Shown here piece by piece: positions 27,075-35,189 of a stretch of 64,000 nucleotides of DNA. The stretch's first letter is position 1. Each line of letters opens with the position of its first letter. Made by a program: the position numbers and the translations under genes. The notes below the pieces were generated by a model. The model was given only the letters and a program-made list of their open reading frames with translations, made no database searches and was not told the origin of the DNA. The DNA is taken from NCBI RefSeq assembly GCF_030733545.1, contig NZ_JASHIU010000005.1:1-64000 (forward strand), given 5' to 3'. This DNA is from Oceanicaulis sp. MMSF_3324. Lineage in GTDB: Bacteria > Pseudomonadota > Alphaproteobacteria > Caulobacterales > Maricaulaceae.

Positions 27075-27623
27075 ATGCATGTCTTCGCAAAACTGGCTGC
27101 AGCCGCCGCCTTCGCCGGACTGGCCGCAACCGCCCTGCCCGCCAACGCTCAGGCGAGCGATCTGACCATATCGGTCAGCGCGTCAACCGCGACGCCCCAG
27201 AGCCAGGGCTATCGCCGCGGCTATGAGCCCCATCATCGTGGACATCGCTGGAATGGCCCAGAAGGTCATTTCGTCGTCTATGCCCGCGCCTGCCCGGACC
27301 TGCGGGAAGACCGCCGCGACCGTCGTCGCAATACCGGCTGGCGAGACCGTCGCGAAGACCGTCGTGACCGGCGGGTGATCGACTGCCCTGACCGCGCCTG
27401 GGATTACATCCCGAGCCGCCGTGAACTGCGCGCGGGCCGCACTGGCGAGCGCCTGCGTCCGGACCGCGCCTATCTCGATCGCCGCACGGGTGGATATTAC
27501 GTCGAGACCCGCTGGGGCGCTGTTCCGGTCCAGGTCGTCCACGGTCGCCGGTGGCATGACCGCCACGGCCGCGGGCATGGCCGGGGACACAGACGCGACC
27601 ATTACGGTTATGGCCGTCACTAG
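27075..27623 (+). CDS. Secreted Arg/His-rich protein, function unknown
   Basis: A 182-residue protein with a signal peptide (MHVFAKLAAAAAFAGLAATA, cleaved near ANAQA) and AAGGAG before the ATG. The mature part is extremely basic, with runs such as REDRRDRRRNTGWRDRRED and a Gly/His/Arg tail (HDRHGRGHGRGHRRDHYGYG). Two Cys (in RACPDL and IDCPDR) could pair. The middle contains RPDRAYLDRRTGGYYVETRWG. It has some resemblance in composition to RcnB-like periplasmic proteins, but I do not recognise the family. Metal or anionic-polymer binding is plausible from composition only. Confidence 0.7.
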   Translation: MHVFAKLAAAAAFAGLAATALPANAQASDLTISVSASTATPQSQGYRRGYEPHHRGHRWNGPEGHFVVYARACPDLREDRRDRRRNTGWRDRREDRRDRRVIDCPDRAWDYIPSRRELRAGRTGERLRPDRAYLDRRTGGYYVETRWGAVPVQVVHGRRWHDRHGRGHGRGHRRDHYGYGRH

Positions 27624-27629
27624 GCCAGG

Positions 27630-28445
27630 CTAGAGCCGGATCACGCCTTCCAGATAGCGCAAGGCGGATCCGACCAGCAGGACCCGGCCCGTGGATCCGG
27701 CGCGCACTTCCAGCGCGCCGGAACGCGGGCCGACCTGTCGCGCCTTGAGCGCGGTTTTCTCCAGCTTCTGGAACCAGTAGGGCGCCAGGGTGCAATGGGC
27801 CGAGCCGGTGACCGGGTCCTCGTCCACGCCGCTGGCCGGGCCAAAGAAGCGCGAGACGAAATCGGACGCGCGGCCCGGAGCGGTGGCGATGATATTGGTC
27901 CGGGTCGCCTCCAGCGCCTTGATGTCCGGATCCAGCCCCACGACCGTGGCTTCATCGGCGAACACCAGCATCTGATAGCGATTGCCGTGCACGCGCTCGA
28001 TTTCGTAAACCGCTTCGGGCGCGCCCCCGCCCATCGCCTCGACCACCGCCGCATCGGCCTTGCCCGGCTCGTAGCCGATCACCGGGAAATCCATCTGATA
28101 GCGCCCATCTTCCAGCCGAGAGACCTTGAGAAGGCCCGACAGGGTGTGAAAACGCGCTTCGGGTCCGATCACGCGCCCGGTCTCAAACAGCCAGGCGGCG
28201 GATGCCAGCGTGGCGTGCCCGCACAACTCCACTTCCAGCCCTGGCGTGAACCAACGCAGGGACCATTGGTCCTTCTCGCCCATGGGTTTGAGATAGGCGG
28301 TCTCTGACAGATTGTTCGATTGCGCAACGCCCAGCAGGTCCGCGTCCGGCAGGTCGCGATGCAGCATCATGACGCCCGCCGGATTGCCGGTGTGCGGCTT
28401 GGCGCCATCGGGAAAGGCGTGAATCTCGGCGTAGGGAAATTCCAT
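27630..28445 (-). CDS. PhzF-family isomerase/epimerase-like protein
   Basis: A 271-residue protein of the diaminopimelate-epimerase fold PhzF family. It starts with FPYAEIHAFPDGAKPHTGNPAGV and has NNLSETAYL (the Glu corresponds to the catalytic base in PhzF), LRWFTPGLEVELCGHATLASA and the C-terminal VDEDPVTGSAHC. No phenazine genes are present, so it is one of the many PhzF-like proteins of unknown substrate. It overlaps the upstream oxidoreductase by one base (TGATG) and is the last of three coupled genes. Confidence 0.88.
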   Translation of the reverse strand: MEFPYAEIHAFPDGAKPHTGNPAGVMMLHRDLPDADLLGVAQSNNLSETAYLKPMGEKDQWSLRWFTPGLEVELCGHATLASAAWLFETGRVIGPEARFHTLSGLLKVSRLEDGRYQMDFPVIGYEPGKADAAVVEAMGGGAPEAVYEIERVHGNRYQMLVFADEATVVGLDPDIKALEATRTNIIATAPGRASDFVSRFFGPASGVDEDPVTGSAHCTLAPYWFQKLEKTALKARQVGPRSGALEVRAGSTGRVLLVGSALRYLEGVIRL

Positions 28446-29518
28446 CAGTTCTCCACCCTGTAGCGTTGCAGGAAGCGGCCATCGAGCCAGCGCTTCAGCG
28501 TCAGGGCCGGTTTGCCCTGATAGGCCAGCTCCCCATAGCGGGCGAGACCGGTGCCGTCACCCACATCCAGGATCGAAAGCCAGCGCGATTGCGGGGTATA
28601 GCGGCGTCGCGCCGTGCGTCCGCCCGCTGCATTGATCAGGTTCTGGATCAGGATGGGCGCGGCGCGCACTCCGAACACGCCCAGCTTGGGCCGGGGGTGA
28701 TCGAGCATGCGGGCGCAATCGCCCACCGCGAACACCGTCCCATCCCCGGTCCAGGACAGGTCCTCATTGACCGGCAAACCCTCTTCGCCCGCATCGAGCC
28801 CCTCGGGCAGGTTGGCGCTCAAGCCGGTTGCGGCGACCAGAATGTCGACCGGCGCAATCTTGCGCTGACCGAAATGGATCAGCCCCATCGACAGGTCCTC
28901 GACGCGTTGGGGCACGTATTCAACGCCGCAGCGGGCCATGGCGTCCCGGGCCAGATCGCGCGCCTTGTCCGGCCAGCCCGGCAACAGCGTCGTTCCGGCC
29001 AGGATCATTTGCGGCTGCGCGCCTAACCGGCGCTGCAGACTGGCCAGCGACAGGGCGATCTCGAGCCCGGTGGCGCCCGCGCCGGCCACCGCCAGGCGCA
29101 AACGACCGCCTGCGGTCTCCACGGTGGCGCGCAGTGCAGCCAGCGCACTGACCGGTTTTGCCGGGATGGCGCCCGCCTTCAGAAGGGGTGTTTCGGAGAT
29201 ATGGCTGCCGGTATTGAGCGACAGCACATCATAGGACAACTCCAGCCCGTCCTCGAGGCGGAGCGTTTTCGTCTTCGGCTCCACCGTGCGCACCCGCTGG
29301 CGCACATGCAGGAAGGGCCCTGCCATCTCGGCCGGGTTCAGTCGCGCCGCATCCGGCGCCAGGGCGCCCGAGAGCACGCCCGTCGCTGCGCCCGAATACC
29401 AGAAAGCGCCCGGATCAATCAGGATCAGCGACAGCCCGGCATTGGCGAAACGCTGCGACTGCCGCAGCGCCTCCATATGGGCATGTCCCGCCCCGACAAG
29501 GACGACCTGACGGGTCAC
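28445..29518 (-). CDS. FAD-dependent pyridine nucleotide oxidoreductase
   Basis: A 357-residue two-dinucleotide-binding flavoprotein. VVLVGAGHAHMEAL (5-18) is the FAD-binding loop, LAVAGAGATGLEIALSLA the NAD(P)H-binding loop, and GTVFAVGDCARM the FAD ribityl motif near the C-terminus. The GAGHAH form is typical of the group related to type II NADH dehydrogenases and to the domain fused to SelD. No CxxC redox pair is visible, so a quinone or small-molecule acceptor is likely. It overlaps the thioredoxin-like gene upstream by four bases and the PhzF gene downstream by one. Confidence 0.88.
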   Translation of the reverse strand: MTRQVVLVGAGHAHMEALRQSQRFANAGLSLILIDPGAFWYSGAATGVLSGALAPDAARLNPAEMAGPFLHVRQRVRTVEPKTKTLRLEDGLELSYDVLSLNTGSHISETPLLKAGAIPAKPVSALAALRATVETAGGRLRLAVAGAGATGLEIALSLASLQRRLGAQPQMILAGTTLLPGWPDKARDLARDAMARCGVEYVPQRVEDLSMGLIHFGQRKIAPVDILVAATGLSANLPEGLDAGEEGLPVNEDLSWTGDGTVFAVGDCARMLDHPRPKLGVFGVRAAPILIQNLINAAGGRTARRRYTPQSRWLSILDVGDGTGLARYGELAYQGKPALTLKRWLDGRFLQRYRVEN

Positions 29519-29958
29519 GGCGCCGGAACCTCGGCGTAGACGGCGAGGAAATCCGCAAATTCCTGGGGGCGCCGCGTCCGGGCGGTGCGCCAGTCATAGG
29601 CGCCGCCGGGATTGATCACCCGGCCATCCGCATCGGCGATGATGATGGCGGGCGCGCCCTCCACCGTCTGCAGCCCATACCCCGCCGCCAGGTCGAGATT
29701 CTTGTCATACCGCCCCACATCAATCAGCACGATCTCGTAGCGCTCGGAGAGAAAGTCCTGCAGCTGCGGCGCGGCCAGCACGCTGGCGAAGCGTCGGGCA
29801 TCGGGGCACCAGTCCGCGCCGAACACGGCCAGCACCCGTTTGCCGTTCCGGGCCGCGTACTCCGCATTGCCCAACGCGCCTTTGGCGTCCGGTGCGGACG
29901 CGTAGGGCGTTTCAAGATCGGCGATTGCGATGTCTTCGGGCAGATAAGGACGGTTCAT
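29515..29958 (-). CDS. Thioredoxin-fold protein with a single active-site Cys
   Basis: A 147-residue protein with the thioredoxin fold (RVLAVFGADWCPDARRFASVL, then EGAPAIIIADADG as the cis-Pro region). The active site is WCPDA, so only the first Cys of CxxC is kept. It lacks a signal peptide and should be cytoplasmic. One-Cys proteins of this kind can be reductases or peroxiredoxin-like partners; the downstream flavoprotein, whose start overlaps by ATGA, could be its electron source. GGAG precedes the ATG. Confidence 0.8.
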   Translation of the reverse strand: MNRPYLPEDIAIADLETPYASAPDAKGALGNAEYAARNGKRVLAVFGADWCPDARRFASVLAAPQLQDFLSERYEIVLIDVGRYDKNLDLAAGYGLQTVEGAPAIIIADADGRVINPGGAYDWRTARTRRPQEFADFLAVYAEVPAP

Positions 29959-30216
29959 GGCGGCGCTCCGGCGTGTGTCATCTCTTCAGCGGGAAACTGC
30001 GCCCTTCCGGCCCAAAGGTCCAGATGACGGACCGCGACGCGTCATCACGCCTGTGTCAGGCGGAAAACATCAGCTCAATCGTCCGCCCTCGCTTGCCCGC
30101 AGCGCGCTCGGTCCGCTACCACCACGTCCAGAGACGACGCATTGCCCGCCCGCCGCTGGTCTTCACGCCGGCATCGGGCCATATAGGGCTTTAGAGACGA
30201 AGAAGGATATGCACGC

Positions 30217-31404
30217 ATGGCGGCGAAAGAGACCGGCCTCAGCTTCTCCTGGGAAGATCCGCTTCACCTTCAGCAAATGCTGAGCGAAGAGGAGCGCATG
30301 ATCGCCGACAGCGCGCGCAGCTATTGCCGCGAAAAGCTGCTGCCGCGCGTGGTCGGCGCCTATCGCGAGGAAAGCTTCGACCGCAACATCATGACCGAGA
30401 TGGGCGAGATGGGCCTTCTCGGCGCAACGGTGGCCGAGGAATACGGCGGCGCGGGCCTGTCCCATGTGGCCTATGGCCTGATCGCCCGCGAGGTCGAAGC
30501 CATCGATTCCGGTTATCGCTCGGCGATGAGCGTGCAGTCCTCCCTCGTCATGTATCCGATCGAGGCCTTCGGCACCGAGGAGCAGAAGAAGAAATACCTG
30601 CCCAAGCTCGCCACCGGCGAATATGTGGGCTGTTTCGGCCTGACCGAACCCGATGGCGGTTCGGATCCGGGCGCCATGCGCACCACCGCCAAGAAGGTCG
30701 ATGGCGGTTATGTGCTCAATGGCGCGAAGATGTGGATCACCAACTCGCCGATCTCGGACCTTGCGGTGGTCTGGGCCAAGCTCGACGGCGAGATCCGCGG
30801 CTTCATCGTCGACAAGGGAACCGAGGGCTTTGACTGCCCCAAGATCGAAGGCAAGCTGTCGCTGCGCGCCTCGATCACCGGCTCCATCTCGCTCAATGAC
30901 GCCTTCGTGCCCGAAGAGAACCTGCTGCCGCATGTCAAAGGTCTGCGCGGTCCGTTCTCCTGCCTGAACAAGGCGCGTTACGGCATCGCCTGGGGGGCCA
31001 TGGGCGCGGCGGAATTCTGCCTGCACGCCGCCCGCGAGTATGCGATGGATCGCGTAGTGTTCGGCAAGCCGATCGCAGGCACCCAGCTGGTGCAGAAGAA
31101 GCTCGCCGACATGCAGACCGAGATTGCGCTCGGCTATCAGGGCGCGCTGGCGCTCGGCCGCATGCTCGATCAGGGCGCCTGGGTGCCCGAGGCCATCTCG
31201 ATGATGAAGCGCAACAATTGCGGCAAGGCCCTGGCCATCGCACGAGAGGCGCGCGACATCCATGGCGGCAATGGCATCGCCGAGGAATACCACATCCTGC
31301 GCCACGCCATTAATCTTGAGACCGTGAACACCTATGAAGGCACCCATGACGTGCACGCCCTGATCCTGGGCCGCGCCATGACCGGGCTGCAAGCCTTCGC
31401 CTGA
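30217..31404 (+). CDS. gcdH: Glutaryl-CoA dehydrogenase
   Basis: A 395-residue acyl-CoA dehydrogenase of the glutaryl-CoA type, which oxidises and decarboxylates glutaryl-CoA to crotonyl-CoA in lysine/tryptophan and glutarate breakdown. [15 protein letters not shown] (98-112) holds the Arg that binds the glutarate carboxylate and is a hallmark of this subfamily. FAD-binding [14 protein letters not shown] and the catalytic base E374 in NTYEGTHD are present. An AAGGA lies 11 bases before the ATG. It is followed by a strong bidirectional terminator; a family III CoA-transferase is nearby at 33516. Confidence 0.95.
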   Translation: MAAKETGLSFSWEDPLHLQQMLSEEERMIADSARSYCREKLLPRVVGAYREESFDRNIMTEMGEMGLLGATVAEEYGGAGLSHVAYGLIAREVEAIDSGYRSAMSVQSSLVMYPIEAFGTEEQKKKYLPKLATGEYVGCFGLTEPDGGSDPGAMRTTAKKVDGGYVLNGAKMWITNSPISDLAVVWAKLDGEIRGFIVDKGTEGFDCPKIEGKLSLRASITGSISLNDAFVPEENLLPHVKGLRGPFSCLNKARYGIAWGAMGAAEFCLHAAREYAMDRVVFGKPIAGTQLVQKKLADMQTEIALGYQGALALGRMLDQGAWVPEAISMMKRNNCGKALAIAREARDIHGGNGIAEEYHILRHAINLETVNTYEGTHDVHALILGRAMTGLQAFA

Positions 31405-31425
31405 TCGTCTCCGCAGGCGTAGAAC

Positions 31426-31460
31426 AAAAAACCCCGGCGCCAAGGCGCCGGGGTTTTTTT
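31426..31460. terminator. Strong bidirectional terminator after gcdH
   Basis: Ten-bp perfect stem CCCCGGCGCC / GGCGCCGGGG (31432-31441 and 31444-31453) flanked by six A and seven T, giving U-tracts on both strands; it serves gcdH and the convergent small membrane-protein gene. Confidence 0.93.
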
Positions 31461-31488
31461 ATCGGGTCTGTCGCCGTGGAAGAGCGCG

Positions 31489-31701
31489 TTAGCGCGTTTC
31501 CCAGTACGGACGCCGTGCCGTCAGGTTCAACGCCAGCGGGTCAGGCCGTGTCAGCCGACCGGTGGCGAAAAGTACGGCCAGAGTCAGCGCCATGCCGACC
31601 AGGGCCAGTAGGCTGGTCACTTCTGCAGACGCCAGACGCGGCGCCAGAAGAGCGAAAGCCAACCAGGCGGCAATCAGACCCACACCAACAAGATGAGACA
31701 T
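31489..31701 (-). CDS. Small two-TM membrane protein, function unknown
   Basis: A 70-residue protein with a perfect AGGAGGT five bases before the ATG. Two hydrophobic segments (about 4-24 and 28-46) are followed by a polar tail (GRLTRPDPLALNLTARRPYWETR). No family recognised. The gene is isolated between two terminators or promoter regions, with a six-base inverted repeat in its upstream region. Confidence 0.65.
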   Translation of the reverse strand: MSHLVGVGLIAAWLAFALLAPRLASAEVTSLLALVGMALTLAVLFATGRLTRPDPLALNLTARRPYWETR

Positions 31702-31728
31702 GTGGACCTCCTGTGTTGCTCACCGTTA

Positions 31729-31746
31729 TAAAAGTGTCACCTTTTA
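31729..31746. promoter_or_regulatory. Perfect inverted repeat upstream of the small membrane gene (operator candidate)
   Basis: TAAAAG-TGTCAC-CTTTTA is a perfect 6-6-6 dyad. Its left arm overlaps a TATAAC (minus strand, 31725-31730) that could be the -10 of the small membrane-protein gene. The regulator is unknown, and the site also lies upstream of the divergent crotonase gene. Confidence 0.4.
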
Positions 31747-31887
31747 AGGCGAGCGTCAAGTTTTTTGACAGGATACGGATAATTTTTTTGATCCGGGGAC
31801 AATCCGCCTCACCCCTAATTTCTTGACGATTCACCATATTCAGGCGCAAACAACGCTTCGGGCAGTCTACAGTTTCGGGGCAGTTTG

Positions 31888-32670
31888 ATGCACGCAGAAC
31901 AGATTTATATCTCACGTCACGGCGCCACCGCGTCGCTGGTGCTCAACCGGCCCGCCAAGCACAATGCGCTCACCGAAGCGATGTGGCGCGAAATCCCCGA
32001 CTTGCTGGCCGAAGCCGAGGCCGATCGCGACATCCAGGTCCTGATTGTCCGGGGCAAGGGCGGCGCTTTTGCGGCGGGCGCGGACATTTCCGAGTTCGAG
32101 GATGTCTACGCCACAGAAGAACGCGCGCAGGCCTATTCGCGCGCCATCGGTGAGGCGCTGGACGGCCTGGCCCGCTTTCCCAAGCCCACGCTCGCCAGCA
32201 TTGAAGGCGCGTGCGTGGGCGGCGGCTGCGCGCTGGCGCTGGCGTGCGATCTGCGCTTCGCCGCCCAGGGCGCGCGCTTTGGCGTCACCCCCGCCAAGCT
32301 GGGCCTGGTCTATCCGTTCAACGACATGCGTCGCCTGGTGAGCACGGTGGGCGCGTCAGCGGCGAAGGATCTGGTGTTCACCGCGCGCCTGATCGATGCC
32401 GAGACCGCGCTCCAGATCGGCCTGATCAACCGGTTGATGCCCCAGGGCGTCTTGTCCCAGGCGGTGGAGGAGTACGTTCATCACATCACCCAGACCTCCA
32501 GCCATACTGCGTCCGTCACCAAACAGATGATCGCGCTGATCGAGGCGGGGCAGGACGAGGATGATGAAGCGACCCGCCAGCTGTTCCTGAACGCCTTTTC
32601 CGGCGAACATTTCCAGGAAGGCTACCGGGCCTTTCTCGAGAAGCGCCGACCGAACTTTCCCAAGCCCTGA
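31888..32670 (+). CDS. Enoyl-CoA hydratase/isomerase (crotonase) family protein, atypical active site
   Basis: A 260-residue crotonase-fold protein. The oxyanion hole is intact (AAGADISEF and ACVGGGCALAL). In the stretch FGVTPAKLGLVYPFNDMRRL the usual catalytic Glu of hydratases (FGxPE) is replaced by Pro, and the second Glu position appears to be Asp (AAKDLVF). It is therefore unlikely to be a standard enoyl-CoA hydratase; a decarboxylase, hydrolase or isomerase is possible. ATG at 31888 follows GGGG. It lies in the glutaryl-CoA neighbourhood, 92 bases before the GntR gene on the same strand. Confidence 0.85.
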   Translation: MHAEQIYISRHGATASLVLNRPAKHNALTEAMWREIPDLLAEAEADRDIQVLIVRGKGGAFAAGADISEFEDVYATEERAQAYSRAIGEALDGLARFPKPTLASIEGACVGGGCALALACDLRFAAQGARFGVTPAKLGLVYPFNDMRRLVSTVGASAAKDLVFTARLIDAETALQIGLINRLMPQGVLSQAVEEYVHHITQTSSHTASVTKQMIALIEAGQDEDDEATRQLFLNAFSGEHFQEGYRAFLEKRRPNFPKP

Positions 32671-32762
32671 GAGCCCGTGTTGCTCTGCACCATGCAGGCG
32701 CATCTCGCATTCCGTGTCGCAAGGACTATGTTAGCCGCGTCTTTTCAAGGCGGGAGGATCCT

Positions 32763-33515
32763 GTGTCCGACATTTCAGGCGAACAACCGGTTTCCAGCGC
32801 ACCGCGCTACATGACGCTGGCGGAAACCCTGCGCGCCGGCATAGCGGCGGGCAATCCGGCCGTGGGCGAATTGCTGCCGACCGAGCATGCCCTGACCGAG
32901 CAGTACAGCGTCTCCCGTCACACCGTGCGCGAAGCGCTGCGCATGCTCGCGGAAGCCGGACTGATCGCCCGCCGCCGCGGCGCCGGCACGGTCGTAGTCG
33001 CTTCCGAAGCCCGCGCCGGCTTCGCCCAGCGCCTGGGCGGGGTGGACGACCTGATGCAGTACACCCGCACGGCGCGACTCAAACCCCTGCGCCAGCATGT
33101 GGGGCCGCTGGACCCGGCTGTCGCGCGCGCTTTCGGCGTCGCACCGGGCGGGGATTACCTGCACGTGCATGGCCTGCGCGGCCAACCCGATCGCGCGCCC
33201 GTGGCCCTGACCGACATGTATATCCGCTCGGACCTCGCGCCGCCCGTGGATGTGTTCGTCGAGCTCAATGGCGGGGTGACCGAGTGGATGGCCACCGAGC
33301 GCGGCGCGCCGACCGCGCGGATCGAACAGACCATTGCGGGCGGCCTTTTGACCGATAGCGAAGCAGATGTGCTGGATGCCGAGCCCGGCTCCGCCGTGCT
33401 GCGAACCATGCGGCGCTATTACGACAAGGGCGGGCGCATCATCGCCCTGTCCGACACGGTGCATCCCGCGGACCGGTTCACCTATGAAATGACCATGCAG
33501 CGCGAAGCGGACTGA
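32763..33515 (+). CDS. GntR-family regulator with UTRA effector domain (HutC subfamily)
   Basis: A 250-residue regulator. Starts at GTG with GGGAGGA upstream. The winged HTH (about 15-78) contains LLPTEHALTEQYSVSRHTVREALRMLAEAGLIARRRGAGT, the standard GntR pattern. The C-terminal UTRA-type ligand domain includes ALTDMYIRSDLA and AEPGSAVLRTMRRYYDKGGRIIALSD. It abuts the CoA-transferase gene end to end (stops at 33515/33516). It probably senses an acyl-CoA or dicarboxylate and controls the surrounding catabolic genes; that target is inferred from position. Confidence 0.9.
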   Translation: MSDISGEQPVSSAPRYMTLAETLRAGIAAGNPAVGELLPTEHALTEQYSVSRHTVREALRMLAEAGLIARRRGAGTVVVASEARAGFAQRLGGVDDLMQYTRTARLKPLRQHVGPLDPAVARAFGVAPGGDYLHVHGLRGQPDRAPVALTDMYIRSDLAPPVDVFVELNGGVTEWMATERGAPTARIEQTIAGGLLTDSEADVLDAEPGSAVLRTMRRYYDKGGRIIALSDTVHPADRFTYEMTMQREAD

Positions 33516-34688
33516 TCATTCCGCAGCCCGGTCTTCGGGCGTGTCGCACAGCATGTCATCGAGAATGTCGCGCGTGTCCTCACCCAGCTTGGGCGCCCGG
33601 CAGCTGGGCGCATACGCCCCGTTTATGCGGACCGGATCGCGGACCATTTTCAGCCCTCCGGGCTTGTCGGGATGGGACACGGTTTCGATCATCGCCCGGG
33701 CCTGAGGCGCGCCCAGCGCGCCCGACATGGAATTGACCGGCGCGACCGGCGTGACCCCGCCCAGCCGTTTCATCCACTCCGCCGTCGTGCGTTGGGACAG
33801 GAAGGCGTCGAGTTCTTCCTGCAGCCTTTCCCGGTTCGCCTTGCGGGCCGCCATGTCGGCATAGGCCGGATTGGCCAAGAGGTCCTCACGTCCGAGCGCG
33901 CGGCAGAAGGCGCCCCAGAATTTGGGCGCCTGACACATCACGAATAGCCAGCCATCCGCTGTTCGGAACATCTGACTGGGCGCGACAGACGGGTGCGCCG
34001 AGCGTTCATGGCGCTCAGCGCATTTGCCCTCGTTGAGATACCAGGTGGCCGGATAGGAGAGCTGATGCAGGGCCACGTCATACAAGGACACGTCCACATC
34101 ACAGCCGCGCCCGGAACGGCGAGCGCCCAGAACGGCCGAGACAAGGCCTAGCGCCATCATGGTCCCGCCCATATAGTCGACCATCGACATGCCGAAGCGG
34201 GTGGGCGGCGCGTCAGGCTCGCCCGTCATCGCCATCAGGCCCGCTTCCGCCTGCATCAGATGATCATAGCCCGGCCAGTGCGCCCGCTCCCCCTCACGGC
34301 CATAGGCGGACAGGTGAGCGCAGACAATATCAGGCTTGATCTGGCCCAGATGTGCGAAATCCACCTTCAGCGCGGCGGGCAGATCGCCCCGCAGATTGTT
34401 GGCGCAGGCATCCGCCGTGGACAGCAGACGCTCGAAAATCCGGCGATCGCCGCGATCCTTGAGGTCCAGCGCCATCGAGCGCTTGCCCCGATTGAAGGTC
34501 TGATAGAACTCACTGTCATACTCGCCCAGGAAATAGGGGCCGGCGCTGCGGCTGCTATCGCCGCCTGCGGAGGGATTTTCGATCTTGATGACGTCAGCGC
34601 CAAGCGAAGCGAGCAATTGCGTGCCATAGGGCCCCGCACCGTTTTGCTCGATGGTGAGAATCCTTAAACCGCTCAGAGGCTGATGCAT
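33516..34688 (-). CDS. Family III CoA-transferase (CaiB/BaiF)
   Basis: A 390-residue CoA-transferase. LSGLRILTIEQNGAGPYGTQLLASLGADVIKIENP is the N-terminal family signature, and MQAEAGLMAMTGEPDAPPTRFG contains the conserved Asp region that forms the acyl anhydride. With gcdH nearby it most likely makes glutaryl-CoA from glutarate using another acyl-CoA (the SUGCT-type reaction), but other dicarboxylates are possible. It converges with the GntR gene with no spacer between the stop codons. Confidence 0.9.
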   Translation of the reverse strand: MHQPLSGLRILTIEQNGAGPYGTQLLASLGADVIKIENPSAGGDSSRSAGPYFLGEYDSEFYQTFNRGKRSMALDLKDRGDRRIFERLLSTADACANNLRGDLPAALKVDFAHLGQIKPDIVCAHLSAYGREGERAHWPGYDHLMQAEAGLMAMTGEPDAPPTRFGMSMVDYMGGTMMALGLVSAVLGARRSGRGCDVDVSLYDVALHQLSYPATWYLNEGKCAERHERSAHPSVAPSQMFRTADGWLFVMCQAPKFWGAFCRALGREDLLANPAYADMAARKANRERLQEELDAFLSQRTTAEWMKRLGGVTPVAPVNSMSGALGAPQARAMIETVSHPDKPGGLKMVRDPVRINGAYAPSCRAPKLGEDTRDILDDMLCDTPEDRAAE

Positions 34689-34901
34689 CGAAGACCCACA
34701 GCTCAGTTTCCACTTTCCGCAATTGTTAACGAAAAGACAGACTCTCTCAAGGCGGCATGCGACTTTAGCGTGAACATCTCGGAAACCACACGCACCGACA
34801 GCGACTTACTCCAACCGCTCTACTGGACACAGGGTCGCATTCCCCCTGCCATCACCGCCTGACATTCTGGTCCTGCAGACCCATTGAGGGAGGAGACCGC
34901 G

Positions 34902-35168
34902 ATGAACCACAAACACAGAAAAACCCTGCACGCCCTGTTCGCTCATCCCGAACCGGCCAATCTGTCACCCACCGATGTCGAGCATGTGCTGACCGATCTG
35001 GGCGCCGAGATCAGCGAGCGCTCGGGCGCGAAATTCGCGGTGAGCCTGAACGGGCACACGGCCAATTTCCATCATGCCGGCCATTCTCTGCCCAAGGATG
35101 AAGTGCGCCAGCTGCGCAGCTTCCTTCAGACGGCGGGCGTGGAGCCGGAGCGCGATTATCCGCTCTGA
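34902..35168 (+). CDS. HicA-like small protein, no HicB partner seen
   Basis: An 88-residue protein starting at the ATG with GGGAGGAGA upstream. It has KHRKTLHALFAHPEPANLSPTDVEHVLTDLGAEISER, then a basic/His region (LNGHTANFHHAGH) and KDEVRQLRSFLQTAGVEPE, matching the double-stranded RNA-binding-like fold of HicA mRNA interferases and the key His. No HicB-like gene lies on either side (35190 is soxR on the other strand), so it is either a solitary, possibly non-toxic member or works with an unlinked partner. Confidence 0.72.
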   Translation: MNHKHRKTLHALFAHPEPANLSPTDVEHVLTDLGAEISERSGAKFAVSLNGHTANFHHAGHSLPKDEVRQLRSFLQTAGVEPERDYPL

Positions 35169-35189
35169 AGACAGGCGGACAGGGCCGGA

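Noticed and set aside
27630-28445. Phenazine biosynthesis gene phzF
   Set aside because: Only the PhzF fold is supported; no other phenazine genes are present, so the specific name is not used.
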